Source: Stomorhina lunata (Eukaryota > Arthropoda > Insecta > Diptera > Rhiniidae). From it: a stretch of DNA of 64,000 bases. The notes under the pieces were generated by a model. The model saw only the letters and a program-made list of their open reading frames with translations, did not search any database and had not been told where the DNA came from. The position numbers and the translations under genes are program-made. The DNA lies in assembly GCA_933228675.1 (NCBI GenBank), contig OW121744.1:57431775-57495774 (forward strand), written 5' to 3'. Shown here piece after piece: positions 1 through 12,168 of this stretch (position 1 is its first letter; every line of letters begins with the position of its first letter).

Positions 1-303
1 CGAAATTTCGAACGTCCTCTTTTAGCCGTTTTTATTCTAATTAATGCTTTTTCATAGTAATTGTTTCTTTTTCCAGGAGTGAGTTGCTAGACCGACGTAC
101 TAACAACGGTTAAAAATATAACTGTTGTTATGGTAGAACTTCGGCACATATTACCTCAGTACATTAACGGACTTTAACGTACCGTCCCAGTTGATACCAC
201 AAGGAGGTCAGTGTCCACAGATGAGATAAAGGATAACTATAGATAAGTCTGGGCTTGTCAAGCTAAAATCAGAACCGTTACTTGGTATCCAACATCCCCT
301 ACA
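1..303 (-). repeat. SINE-like core repeat, fragment
   Basis: This stretch matches, in the same orientation, the middle of the composite TIR element at 11405-11855: the same words occur in the same order, from the 'fcggacgtcctcttc'-type start to 'aacatcccctacat'. Similar cores occur outside the composite element at 8440, 22068 and 39706, some ending in (TAAG)n, so the core is a dispersed repeat of its own. No coding potential seen. The window edge cuts it. Confidence 0.65.
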
Positions 304-1748
304 TCACCCTGACATGACTTTAAATTAGGAAAGATAAATATGACATTTGGCGAGTTTGGGAAGGAGAACCTGAAGACGAACTTTTCTTAATCATTTTAGA
401 GATTCAAATTTCTGTATTAGCATAAAATCGGTTTGTTGAGTTTTAAATACTAACTGAATAGAAACAGTTCAACTTAATATGAATTTTATTTCTATAACTT
501 GTAAATGCGAATTTGAGACATCGCAAGGTATCCATCTTGGTCCATTGTGCAATGTAATGTTTATAGATATATGTTTGGCAAGTTCCAAACATTGTTAAAT
601 TCTAACATCTAAGAATAATTTTCAATATATGGACCTAGAAATCTATGCATGTATGTATGAATCTGTTCGTAGTATATACTTATTCATGAGTGTATGTACG
701 TATGTATGTATGTATGAAAACATTCATGAATGTGCCCGAATACTCATATGAATTACTTTTAGGCTGATCATTCATTATGGCCTTTTGTATGGCTTTTGTT
801 CTTTCATTCCCACTTTTCTTTTGTTTTGTTTTCGGCTAAAAAGTATCGATGCCAAGATGTGATAAGAAACAAAATAAAAGGTTTCTTTTATAAATTATTT
901 GTATACTTTTTATGTATGTATGTATTATATGTGTGTGTGTACGTTAGTGTGAGTTGTATCTGTGTGCCTTTTGTGTATAAACGGTAGTTTAAATTTGGAG
1001 GCTTATACATACATACATTTAAACGTTGGTTTCCATTTCATTCATTATAGTGAACATTATTCGTTAGATAGTTGGTGGATGTATTTTGTTTTTTTTTTTG
1101 TTTGGTTTTATTTTTTAGTTTAAATAAAATTTTTAACCTTTAGAAGTTATCCGTGTTTCTGTTTTTTTTTTTTTTTTTTTTTTTTTTAGAAGGTGCATTT
1201 TATATAAAATATTACCAACATTTCATATTACGTGGGTCAATCAAGCAGTTTGTTGAAGTTTTCCAAAAGTCAATTCAAATTGTATTTATGTTCATATAAT
1301 AATCTTCTTAATTATTCCACCTCGCAAATTAGATATAATGCGTGGTTTTCGATCTGTCTAGAACAAGGGATACTGATGACCTGATGACGATGGCCTTACC
1401 AAACATCAGCTAGAGAAAAGATTGTTTAACTTTTTGGTTTCATCAAAAAATTTTATACAATAATATATAACTGTGATAAATTGGGATCCTAGTGTAATAC
1501 ACTTTATACAACTTAAGAAAAATACATTGTGCAGATAAATTTCTTTGTGGACTGTTCCTCGTCCTTATGAACTTAGCTTCAGAAAAAGTCATTCGTAGCA
1601 TTCTATGGGCTATCAGCGTGCTTTTCAACCAGATAGTGTGCTGTCATGGCGGACGCAAATAAGGATATTTCAAGTCTAATATATCACATATGATGCATAA
1701 CAAGTCGTTTTCATGACTTATGCATCACATGTGATTCACAAATGATAT
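304..1748. other. AT-rich intergenic DNA, microsatellites
   Basis: No gene recognised. It holds a (ATGT)n-like run near 645-715, another near 910-960, and poly-T runs near 1088-1098 and 1160-1187. The short ORFs here are low-complexity and have no recognisable motif. Confidence 0.5.
1684..1735. repeat. Hairpin-forming palindrome TCACATATGATGCAT
   Basis: About 20 bases (TCACATATGATGCATAA...AAGTC) are followed after an 8-base loop by their near-perfect reverse complement (GACTTATGCATCACATGTGA). A second copy of the same inverted pair lies at 2190-2218 and 3023-3045, split by the element at 2232-3013. Confidence 0.7.
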
Positions 1749-2015
1749 TTATACCCTTCACCACCATAGGTCGAAATAGGCTTTTAGTATACCAATAGGA
1801 TTAGAATCATTTTCTGAGTCGATTTAGCGATGTCAGTCTTGCCGTCTGGCTGGACCCAAATGTAAATCATATAATCAAAGTACAGGTCGCAATTCTAAAG
1901 ATAATTTGATGAAATTGACCACAGACCATTATTTTGATAGCGAGAACATGGCTATTAAAATTCGTCAAAATCGGTCCATTATGTATGATACCTCCGAAAA
2001 AAATAAGATTTTACT
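1749..2015 (+). mobile_element. Helentron/DINE-like element, type A, truncated
   Basis: It begins TTATACCCTTCACCACCATAGG, then reads 'ctgagtcgatttagcgatgtc' and 'gtctggctgg', the start module shared with the type A elements at 12817-13752, 20502-21284 and 39814-44200 (there in the other orientation). The overall plan (TTATACCC start, CGACTCAG, GTCCGTCTG-type run) is that of Drosophila INE-1/DINE-1 elements. The 3' half and the terminal hairpin are missing. Confidence 0.6.
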
Positions 2016-2231
2016 AATTTTTTGTCTTCAGGTGAAAAATGTTTTGCATAGTTTTCTTCTCTTCAGATTATGATAAATAAATAAATAATTCGGAAGGAGT
2101 CTTCTTCAGAATCATCTCATCTTATTTATTTGTGGCCATTATAAGCTTTTGGATTCATTATTTAGTGTTGAGAGAAGTAATAAAAAATGTGAATCATATG
2201 TGATGCACAGAAAGTCTGATTAAAAACAATG

Positions 2232-3013
2232 ATAAGAAGTAAGAGTGTTATTGTATTCAACTTATTTATCAGCATTAATGTGATTCCCGGGGCGGGTAAT
2301 ATGGAAGCTCTAAATAAATGTAAACCGATTTCGTCCATTTTCAATACACAACTTTCTCAAGATGTCGAAAATAATTTTGTCCTCTTTTCGTTAAGGCGTT
2401 ATTGCATAAACCCCTTTTTCTTTTTGTATTTTTGTATTACCGTATATTTTTTATATGGGAGCTATGGTCAAATGGTGCTATGGTCAAATGGTGACCAATA
2501 TTGCATGCTGGCAGGCATTGACATAAGACTTCCTTGTGCTGAATTTAGTGGCCAAAGCTGAAATTTAGGTTAAGTTTTTTGTATGGAAGCTATGGTTAAA
2601 TATGAACCGATTTCGATGAAATTTTATATGCTGCCTAGTACTTATACAATATAAAACTTATATATACCACATTTTTATCATTATAGCTATTATAATTTGT
2701 CATTTATTAGCAAATAAGCGATTAGCCTAGACGAGGTTCTACGGGAGCTATGGTCAAATGTGAACCGATTTTGTCCGATTTTAATACCAAAATTTTCCAA
2801 GAAATGAAGAATATTTATGCCAAATTTCAGTAACCTTTATCCTTTCGTTAAGGTTTTATCGTGCCAACAACAGACATACAGACGGACATCGCCCAATCGT
2901 CTTAGAATTTCATAAGGATTCAGATTATACATCATTTTTTTTTTTTTTTGAGCTAATGTGAAAGGACATTACAAACGGAATGACAATCTCAATATATCCC
3001 CCATTCTTTTAGA
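2232..3013 (-). mobile_element. Helentron/DINE-like element, type B
   Basis: Read on the minus strand it starts TTATAACCACCATCTAAAAG, carries 'ggggatatattgagattgtcat', a degenerate GTCCGTCTG block, repeated 'cggttcacatttgaccatagctccc' modules, and ends AATAACACTCTTACTT. Start and end match those of the element at 37768-39667. It lies between the two halves of a hairpin (2190-2218 and 3023-3045). No protein is encoded; the 110-residue ORF in it is non-coding repeat sequence. Confidence 0.6.
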
Positions 3014-4152
3014 TGGTGGTTATAAATTGTCTATGCATCACATATGATAATATATGCATTTCATTGATAAAAACAAATTTTTTGTATGAGGATAGGAAAA
3101 GGCTGTAAAAATATACTTGAGGTCTTGTTGATTTTATTCAGCCCCTTTATGGATCCCTGTAACATCGATAACCTTTAGGAAGTATTATTCTGAAATAAAC
3201 CCTATTAGTTCCAATTTCAACAACTACTCACTTGACCCACGCATATTGCTATAAATATAACAAATCACTGTTGATTTAGTTTTTCGTTACTTTTTTTGTT
3301 ATTATTGTTATCGTTGGACTTTTCTTGGTTACCCATTTACCTGTTTCCTTTTGCCAGAAGGAGAATCATGCATGACTTTTGTTTTATCAAAAAAATAAAC
3401 CCATCAGACACTGGGAGTACATGCATTCTTGCGTTCTATATAAAATCTAAGACCATGAATCATTTCAGTTCAAATAAAAAAGGTATTCGATAATAAAACG
3501 AAATAAAAGTTATATGTACATTTTAACTGCAATATCATTGGGAAAATTAATACAAATTTTTGTCAACCAGTTTTTAGAACTGGTTTTCATATTGAACATA
3601 ATTAAAAGTCTTATCTGAAAGAATTTTGTGAAAATATAAAGGAATTTTTGGGGCCAATGAAAGAAGATTTTTTTTAAGAAATTTTAATTAATTGCCTATA
3701 AACAAAAATATATGTATGTATGTATGTTTGAGATGATATGTTTGATATCTTTTCCAAAAAGTTCAATTTCACTAAAGTAAAGCTCAGCTTAATAAAACAA
3801 TACCAATATTTAGCAGTGCTACCATCAGTGGATAAAAATCAAAAAAATTATTATTAAAAGTTATTGAATTCGATAGATAACATTACAATTAACACAAATC
3901 AAAAAGAATTTTTTTTTTCACTTTAAACTTTTTTGTTGCCGCCTTTTTTGGTGGCGCTAAAGTTGAGCGTGAAAAAAGTAGTTTTTCAAAAACAGTTTTT
4001 GGTGGCTTTACAAAAAACTTCGATTCCATTTTTTCGACGATTTCAAAGGTTTATAATTTTTTCGATACATAAGCGTATGTGAAAAAATACAAAAATTTCG
4101 TTTTTAAATTCAATATTAATTTAGTAATGTTTTGTGGAATAGAATTTTGACG
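3014..4152. other. AT-rich spacer, nothing recognised
   Basis: No gene, RNA gene or complete element recognised. Scattered poly-A/T runs and a short (ATGT)n near 3712-3726. Confidence 0.5.
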
Positions 4153-4558
4153 TTTTTGTATTTTTTTTTTTTTTTGTAAATTTGCCAAATTTTAATGGAA
4201 AAATAAAAAAATACATCAAATATCACCTTTTTTTCTGCGATTTTATATCACTCTGGACCCTTATCTAATAGATAGAAAAAAATCTCAACCTTTTCCGTCC
4301 ACTTTTACCAGATATATGGATTTAAAAATCTTATCCAATAAAATAAAATATTATCCAATAAAATAAATATTTGTATTTTTTTTTTTTTGTAAATTTGCCA
4401 AATTTTAATGGAAAATTAAAAAAATACATCAAATATCACCTTTTTTCTGCGATTTTATATCACTCTGGGCCCTTATCTAATATATAGAAAAAAATCTCAA
4501 CCTTTTCCGTCCACTTTTACCAGATATATGGATTTAAAAATCTTATCCAATAAAAGCT
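4153..4558. repeat. Tandem duplication, 215-bp unit, ~1.9 copies
   Basis: The block starting with 'ttgta' plus poly-T and 'gtaaatttgccaaattttaa' at 4156 recurs at 4371 with few changes, up to 'ccagatatatggatttaaaa' (4310 and 4526). Period 215 bp by position of the first G of each copy (4158 and 4373). Confidence 0.8.
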
Positions 4559-4665
4559 ATGTAATATTTTTTATGATTTTAGTTAAATTTTACATATTTA
4601 GGAAAATATTAGTGACAGGCGGGTCCCTCTCAACTACGACAACTACTCTAAGACTTAAGCATTAA

Positions 4666-5684
4666 ACACATAGACAACAGCAGGCTACACGAACAACGAC
4701 TACAAAAGTCGTTGGCTGCAATCGTCGCCTCGTAGTCAGCTACTTAATTACTTTGGGGACGGCAGCTACATTTAAGACGGCAGATACATTTCGAAACATC
4801 TGTTTATGAGTGGTGCCAATATCGCGTTTATAAGATGGACAAAATAACAATTTAAATTTTGATAAAAACGATATACATTCATTTTATCAATTATAGTATG
4901 TCTATATCAAAAAAAAAAAAAAAATATATAGAAAGATTTTGGTGTGATCTCTTATAGTTTAAGAGCTATGCGGTTTTTAATAAATAATAATACGGTATAA
5001 CTTTAGAAGTTTACATCCGGTATTAACTTTTTGGTATCAAACAAAAGCTACTGAAAGTATCTTTTATATTCTTATATATTCTATAAAATATTCTTTGTAA
5101 TGGATTAAGACCTCATATACTATAAACTTATTTCTGCAACCGACTTTTTTTATAAAAATTCGCATACCTTAAAACAGTATAGAAATAAGTATGCTCTTAT
5201 ATATAATGAATTGTATAAAGGACATACTGTGCTTTTATATAACATGAACTACGTAGCTCTAGCACACGTAGCATGTGAGCTAGACAGTTTAAAAAAATAA
5301 CTTTTTAAAATTTTACTTATATTGAGTTAGAGTTATATAAATATAAATTTTTATATAATATTTTATTAGATATTATTATATACATTAAATATATAAATAT
5401 TTGATAAGTATGTAAATTGTTTACATAAACTCTCCCCATTGTGTTTATGGTAAATAAAGTCAAGTGGTTTAAATCGCTCATTTATTTCAATATTATATGG
5501 TGTTGACAGCACTAAATCTATTATTGTCTCCAACAAAAATAGAAAATAGTTTAATTTTGGCTACAGCTACAACGGTGGTCCGTAGTCGTGTAGCTGTGTC
5601 GACTCTAAAAAATGTATTTCTATTTGAATACATGTATTCTAATTTTGACAGGTTGTAGCCCGTAGCCTGCTGTTGTCTATGTGT
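4666..5684. mobile_element. TTAA-flanked MITE with 23-bp perfect TIRs
   Basis: The left end ACACATAGACAACAGCAGGC plus TAC is perfectly inverted at the right end (5662-5684). TTAA stands directly outside both ends (4662-4665 and 5685-5688), the target duplication of the piggyBac and Kolobok superfamilies. The 1.0 kb interior is AT-rich with no ORF of note, so it is non-autonomous. The superfamily is not decided by what I can see. Confidence 0.75.
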
Positions 5685-5697
5685 TTAATGCATTATT

Positions 5698-6475
5698 TTG
5701 AGTTTTGTGCTTTTTATCGATTCTTCAAAACTAAAGTATATATGGGGAATAGGCGTTTCCTTAGACCGATTTGTTAAGATTTTTCACACACATATACCTA
5801 TTCGGCATCAAGTTACACACCAAATTTCAATTCATTTTGTGAAATTTGTTGATTCTTCCAGATTTAAGGACTTGTGCATCCTAGGCGTATCTTTAGGCCG
5901 ATTTTGTCGAAAGTTTGCAAATAATTTTAGCAATTCCGTATTAAATCGTGCACTTAATTTTATTTGTCTAAAGCAACTCACATATGAGATATTTGTAATC
6001 TTGTGAATTCGATTTATTTTTTAATATTAATAAAGTTGTGGGCGGTAGGCGTTTTCTATGACCGATTTTCTTAAGATTTCGTGCACAAGTATACATACCT
6101 ATTTGGCATCACATCAGACACCAAATTTCAGTTATATAGGACAACTTCTTTTAGATATATTTTTCATTTTGTGGTTTTTGTCGATTCTACCAGATTTAAG
6201 GATTTGTGCATCCTAGGCGTATCCTTAGGCCAATTTTTTTGAAATTTGGCAAACAATTTAACTAAATTTTTATTAAATCATGCACCAAATTTTATTTGTC
6301 TAAAGTGACTCATATAGGAGATATTTTTTGTTTTGTGAACTTCATTTATTTTTCAATACTAAGAAATACGTGGGCGGTAGGCGTGTCCTTCGACCAATTC
6401 TGTTAAAATTTCGAATATGATCACATTGAACATCAAGTCACATACCAAATTTCTTTGATCTAAGACAACTGCTTC
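5698..6475. repeat. Imperfect ~333-bp tandem repeat
   Basis: The phrase 'catcctaggcgtatc' occurs near 5877 and 6209, and 'gggcggtaggcgt' near 6041 and 6373: about 2.3 copies of a ~333-bp unit. The wording (flybody 'gtaggcgtgtcc...accaatttt' phrases) resembles the internal modules of DINE-like elements. The 102-residue ORF across it is a by-product of the repeat. Confidence 0.6.
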
Positions 6476-6489
6476 GATTTTTGTCCATT

Positions 6490-7055
6490 GGTTGTATGGG
6501 ATGATAGCACTAAATATGCAGCGGCGAACTCCTTGAAAAACTTTCAACTAATGCCACGCAACGTTCTTTTGGAATTGCATACAAAGCTTTTTGGATTTCT
6601 TCCGGATAAATCGTTCAAATTTTTGGGTTTTACCCTTTAACATCATTCCACAACTTCTCAATTGGATTTAGGTCCGGGGATTGAGCTGGCCACTTCAGAG
6701 CAATGATATTGTTTTTCCCTAAGCAACTTTTCACTAGGCATGAAGTGTGCTTAGGGTCATTATCGTACATAAATTTCCACATAAGCGGCATGTTGTCTTC
6801 GGCGAATGGTATCATAATACTAATAACTATGTTTTTGTAAATATTGTGGTCCATTATAGTCGTAATCATATGAATCGGACATACACCATACCAGGAAATT
6901 GCTGACATGACATGACCATGACATTTTCACCACCATGCTTAACCGTTTTAAGGGTGTGCTTCGGGTGATGTACCAGGTTTTGAGGGCGCCATACGTTTTG
7001 TTTTCCTTCAGAACCGGAGCGACAAAACTTCGACTCGTAACTTCAAAGTATATTG
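6490..7055 (-). pseudogene. Tc1-type (DD34E) transposase relic
   Basis: The minus strand encodes a Tc1 catalytic core: a piece ending VKHGGENVM-like (around 6925-6950), then YDNDPKHTS, WPAQSPDLNPIE and LWNDVKG (6630-6908). From the first D of DNDPKH to the E of NPIE there are 34 residues, the DD34E spacing of Tc1. A further piece with PKERCVALVES (about 6545-6600) fits the C-terminus in another frame. At least three frame changes and no N-terminal DNA-binding domain: a dead fragment. TIRs were not found. Confidence 0.8.
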
Positions 7056-7059
7056 TTCA

Positions 7060-8260
7060 AAAATGTTATGGGTTCGGTTTACAATATGCTTACAATAAAG
7101 GTAAATCTTTTGAAACTGTGCTCGACGCACTAGGTAGTTACATTGAAAAATCTCTTGAATTTACAATAACTGCCTTTCTGAATATGGCAAGAGCCTTTAA
7201 TAACATAAAACCTAAGCCGACTAAATAGCCAATAGAGACGTAGGTAAAATACTTGCCTACAGAGTCATAAGCTCGGCTATGGAATCTGGTACAGCTTTAA
7301 AGATGGCAGGTTGCGGCACTCCACAAGGAGTTATATCTTCTCTTTTGTGAAACCATGCTATTAATAAACTGATCGTGAAATTGGATTCCAAAATAACAAA
7401 ATACCAGCATTTACACTTCCATTCTTGGATGGACCATGACAAATATTTCGGGGTTATACTGCCCTGTACCCTAAACACTCTACCTATGGTTTCTAAAGCA
7501 TCAATTGCACTCTACAAATACTGTCTGTTACTTTGAAATGATCGTCAAGCCTATACTAATGTATGACGCGCTTGTTTGATAGCCTGCTCTCAACAAAGCA
7601 AATCAGCGAGGTTCTTTTGTTGTAATGATTACCGGTGCCATTAGAACCAACCTTCCAATGTTCTCTTTGTTAAGCTTAACTGGCTCCCGGTCGAATTAAT
7701 GGCTCAGAAAATAGCTCTTAATTTGGCAAACCGACTAAGCACTATTGAGGTATGATCTCATTCACCCATAGGACAACGTTTTAGGTAAAGTTTTCCCCCT
7801 TTTGACAAATCCTTTACTGTCATATCACAGGACCCCCTAGTTTCTTTGGTGATGGGTATCTACCTCCAGATACCCATCACCACGAATGGATCTTAGTCAA
7901 AGAAGGGAGTAAGGGGAGGCTTTGTTTTCTCCCTTATGGGTAAGGAAACCTGTTTTAAGCTCCCTAATCTCTGTAGTATTCTTCAGGCGGAGATATACCT
8001 TTATATGGCTAAGATACCACAGAATATATGACAGAGAGCCCGCCATAAAATTCCTATCTAATGTCCATATGGCATTTGTTCCCACTCGTTAATGCCTGGA
8101 TACCTGAGTACCCGGTTACAATAAAGTATTTACTTAGTAAGATTACTGTGGAAAAACTTGCTTAATCTGGTGCTCTCCTTAGTCAGGAAGATGTTGCTCA
8201 ACTAACGGGCTTGCCGCTATCCGCCTGCAAAGCACTAATAAGGCAATCTCAACACGCGTC
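7060..8260 (+). pseudogene. RNase H-type LINE (I/LOA-like) relic
   Basis: The plus strand shows reverse transcriptase pieces in shifting frames: QYAYNKGKSFETVLDAL and AFLNMARAFNNIKP (7080-7224), GCGTPQGVISSLL (7311-7350, the family's RGTPQGGVLSPLLW motif), NWLPVELMAQKIALNLANRL (about 7675-7735), and a region near 7840-8260 parallel to the RNase H domain in the LINE copy at 28650-29090. Multiple frameshifts and stops; a degenerate copy of the same family as 27985-29610. Confidence 0.7.
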
Positions 8261-8439
8261 TAAAATCACGTGTTCAGTCTCAAAGCAAACATGACCTATT
8301 TACGATAGCAATAGTTTAAAATATCGCAGCTTCTTGGAGGCCAATTGACATCACTATTGCGACTTATTAAAGGGCCATCAAACCTTTGAAGCAATAAATC
8401 GATTGCTTATAGGTATTGCGAGATTCGAAAAACGATAGA

Positions 8440-8795
8440 TAGCTGATGATGTATACCAAGCAACGGTTCTGATCGATCTTAACTTGGTTATGCTTCATCG
8501 CTTATGTAGACACTAACTTATTCGTGGTATCACTCGGGGATCTACACTCAATGTAGTGAGTTAACATGTGCCGCGAGTTCTCAAATTAGAACGGTAAAAG
8601 CTAGTATGTCGGGCTAGTAACCCACTCCTGGAAAAAATTAGAATAAAAACGAAAATTAGAATAAAAACGATCCCCCTAATGTTAAAGGATAATGTTCGAA
8701 ATTCTAAGCGCATGGATTTTAAACTAAGCTCGGACTTCGACCTTAACAGGTTGCAAATATAGGCCATTTTAGTAAGTAAGAAAAATGACCTACTT
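8440..8795 (+). repeat. SINE-like core repeat with TAAG end
   Basis: Runs from 'ataccaagcaacggttctga' through 'tggtatcactcgggga' and 'gtcgggctagtaaccca' to 'cttaacaggttg...ggccattttagtaagtaag'. It is the sense copy of the core that sits inside the composite TIR elements, here without TIRs, and ends in a short TAAG run as expected for a retroposed 3' tail. Confidence 0.7.
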
Positions 8796-10675
8796 ATATA
8801 TCGTCGTGCGGGAGTTTATGTGCTCTATCCGCCATTTTGCACATTTTGAGTTATTGATGCGAATTTATTTTTTTTGACAATAAATTTTCAACTTTGCAAT
8901 CCGTTTTTGGCTATTTCGTCTAGTTTCTGAGATATACAGTGTCTGTTTTGTTCTTTATCCTTTTGTGCTATCTTGCTCTACGCGCCAAATATATGGTGCG
9001 AAAATCTCGAATTCTATCCTTAAGTTTTTTAGAAAAATTAAGTTAAAACTTCAAGTTCGATTTTCTCAAAATGCATTTTTGGCGTATAGAGCATAAGGGT
9101 AAAAAAAGTAAAGTAAAAAATAATATTTAAATCTTTGAAATGGGTCTCCTGAACAAAACCGGTTTTTACCGTTAGGTCCCTTTCTATTACGTCACATATA
9201 TTAATTTAATTTATTGGTTCAAAAAGTTTTTTTTTCATAGCTTATCTAAACGCCATTTGAATTTTGTTTGCATGCCTTTAGTTTCGGATAAACGCATAAA
9301 ACGCTAATATTAACCAGTATGAAAATTTCTAGCAAGAAACTTTTGATTTGGGAGATATAGAGCCTTAAAGCTCTGAAAAAACTTGAAGATGTTTGTTATT
9401 TTACAAGATATTGGCTGCTAATATAAATCAATGTTGATAACTTTTATATCAATCAGTTTTCAAGATAACGACATTTTTAAGGAAAAAAGGAACATAAAAT
9501 GTACATTTTTCAAATTAACATATGTAAGTAGTACCTTAATATGTTTAGGGAAGTACCTCATTTAAAAGATATTTTGGAAAAATTTCACATGATATACACA
9601 TTTAAAAAAATTGATCAAAAATGGCAACGATATATTGATTTCTGACATTTAAAGGTCTAAATAAAATCGTATTCAAAGCTATATTCGGGAAAATTAATGA
9701 TATACATACATAGCTTACAAGCTTTCGTGAAATGAGATAACAATAATGTGAATCATTGTTCTAGTTTTAAAATGAAAAAAAAAAAAACACTAACAACTTT
9801 TTTCGTACATAAATTTGTATGTAGAATTTTTATGTAAAAAACTAAAGACTGTAAACGAAGTGTTTTCCACATGTTCCACATATAACTCATTTGCTACAAC
9901 ACTGTCATAATTCAAAATCAACAAATTTTTAACTTAGAGCTACATATAAAATATGTCACTCAATTTTTCGCAGCAAACTAGCGATTTGTATTGGACTGTA
10001 AAAAATTTTCCGTTTGCAATCTTTATGTATAAAATAAAAACTTTTCAACAACGACAATGACAACAAAAATAGCAAAAACAAGAGAAACGAAAAAAGTACA
10101 ACGGCTCACTGCTGATAAGATAAGAAGTCTATTTAAACAAAAACAAAAAAAAGTTCTATAACATTTGAAAAATACAAAAAAAAAAACAACAAAAGTCAAA
10201 ACAACAAAAAGTGGAAAGAACTAAATTCGAATATCAAAGAATTGAAAATGCACTTTCGAAATAGGGAATCGAGAACACAAAAAACGATTATCTAAAGCAG
10301 TTCAATAAAATGAAATCGAAATTAAAATATTTCACAGGAAAAGGTAACATAAATTACGACTAAATTATCAAAGAAATGCAATTTTAAAGATGTTCTTCGG
10401 AAACTATTTTTAAAAATTTATTATTATATAAAAATTATAATCTACTCGTAAGTGTAAACTAAATGTATATTGACTGAATTGAAAATATTTTAAATATTGG
10501 ATTTATTTTTAAAAACTTTATTTCAAAATTGTATAAATATTGGATTGATTTTTAAAAAATTTATTTTAAAATTTTAGTTTTTTTGTAATCTATTTTTATT
10601 GTATAAATAGGCCTTATGGACCAATTGTTCTTAAATTTGTGAAATTTTTATATTTTTGCAAGCTTTCAAATTTGT
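8796..10675. other. AT-rich intergenic DNA
   Basis: No gene or complete element recognised. A weak inverted pair of 'tacgcgccaaat...aaaatgcatttttggcgtatag' flavour lies at 8970-9090. 10030-10330 is strongly A-rich (CAACAA/AAAACAA runs). I see nothing else supportable. Confidence 0.45.
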
Positions 10676-10775
10676 AGGCCAACCTTTGGAAAATTTGTCT
10701 CTACTTGGTCTTTCTATCCAATTTTCGGACGTCCTCTTCCAACATTAGGGGCCGCTTTTAGATTTCATTCATTCC
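10676..10775 (-). repeat. SINE-like core repeat, short fragment
   Basis: 'taggccaacctttggaaaa', 'cttggtctttctat' and 'ttcggacgtcctcttcc' follow the order of the core at 11510-11585. Both ends are lost. Confidence 0.55.
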
Positions 10776-10863
10776 AGAAAAAAAGTATCGCTCTTTTTAA
10801 CATTTTGCCAAAAGAAAAGTTAAGGCTTTTGACATATCCTAGGCGTATCAAAGAGTATGCCAT

Positions 10864-12168
10864 CCCAGTAAAACTTTTCATTACCAAATAATGAGTTAAA
10901 CAGTTAAACTATTGAACACGAACTACTTACTCATTCGCTGCTTAAGTCATTACATTAACATGGGGATGTCATTGGAGGCAAGTACTTACCAATTGCAGAA
11001 AAGTAATGACTTGGGTAAGCAATTTGAAAGCAACAACAACAACAGCAACAACTTTTTTGTTGTTGTTTTATTAAAAACATATATTTTTAAACGAAATACA
11101 AAATTTTTTTTATGATCCCATGGGGGCTCGAACCCAGACCCCTACGACTGCTAGGCGGAGACTCTTCCACTGAGCTACTTCATATGTTGAAAACTTAGCA
11201 GCATATAATTAATATATACAATTTTTATTTTTAGATCCAAAATCATGTGACAATAACTTTGTTTTTCCCTGTTTTTTTTTTTTTGCTTTGTTGTAATTTT
11301 TAGAAAAATATTTCTATACGATTTTAAAATAAAGAAGTATTTTTTTAATTATTTTAAAACTTAAATAGTTTAAATCATACTTTTTGGTTATATAACATTG
11401 ACTCTTACTTACTTAAATGGCCTATAGTTACAACCTGTTAAGGTCAAAGTCCGAGCATATTTTAAAATTAAAAGGACTTCGATCTTGTGCGAATATTCTC
11501 CAATTTTATAGGCCAAGCTTTGAAAAATGTTCCTCTACCTGGTCTTTCCATGGAAGTTTCGGACGCCCTCTTCTCGCATTATTTGGCGGATCATTTTAAT
11601 TCTAATTTTATCCTCTTCATAGTAATTATTTTTTCCAAGAGAGGGTTACTAGCCCGTCGTCCTAACCCATTTTTATCGATCTTATGGGACAACTCTCGGT
11701 GCATGTTAGCTCACTACATTAACGGGTGTTAAGCAAGTTCCCTGGGTGATACCACGAGGAGGTCAGTGTCCGCAGTTGAGATGAAGGATGACCCAGATAA
11801 GTTGGGCTTACCAAGTTAAGACCAATCAGAACTGCGTTTGGTATCCAACATCCCCTACATAATCAAAATTAACTCATGATGGTATTTTTTCATAACCATG
11901 AGTTAGTTTTCCAACATTTTTTTTACAGAAGGTAATATTTAAGTTCTTAAGATTAAAAAATCATTTAAAAAACTCTTTTAATAAAAAAAAAATTAAAAAA
12001 AATTGTTGGTCTTGGTGGGATTCGAACCGGGGCCATTCAGTTTAAATTACCATCTTAATTACAAATTAGTACTTCTGTAATAACTTATTAGTTATTGGGA
12101 GTGTATGTTGTAGTCATTACAAGGTAACCAGTTACCAGAGTACTTGCCATTACCAAAGTTTTGCTGGG
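10864..12168 (+). mobile_element. Composite TIR element (CCCAG family), copy 1
   Basis: 1305 bp, bounded by inverted ends CCCAGTAAAACTTTTCATT and, read inward from the right, CCCAGCAAAACTTTGGTAAT (14-base TIR, one mismatch). AT flanks both sides (10862-10863, 12169-12170), a 2-bp target duplication. Inside, in order: an antisense tRNA-Ala-like module (11111-11184), an antisense copy of the SINE-like core (11405-11855), and near the right end a second B-box-like word (rc of GGTTCGAATCCC, around 12019). No transposase. Four more copies in this window share the design; superfamily unknown. Confidence 0.8.

Noticed and set aside
2229..2561. 110-residue ORF
   Set aside because: It lies wholly within the type B Helentron-like element and reads repeat modules that also occur with stops in other copies.
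11111..11184. Functional tRNA gene
   Set aside because: Acceptor and T-stem pairings are incomplete and the sequence recurs in every composite element, so it is a tRNA-derived module.
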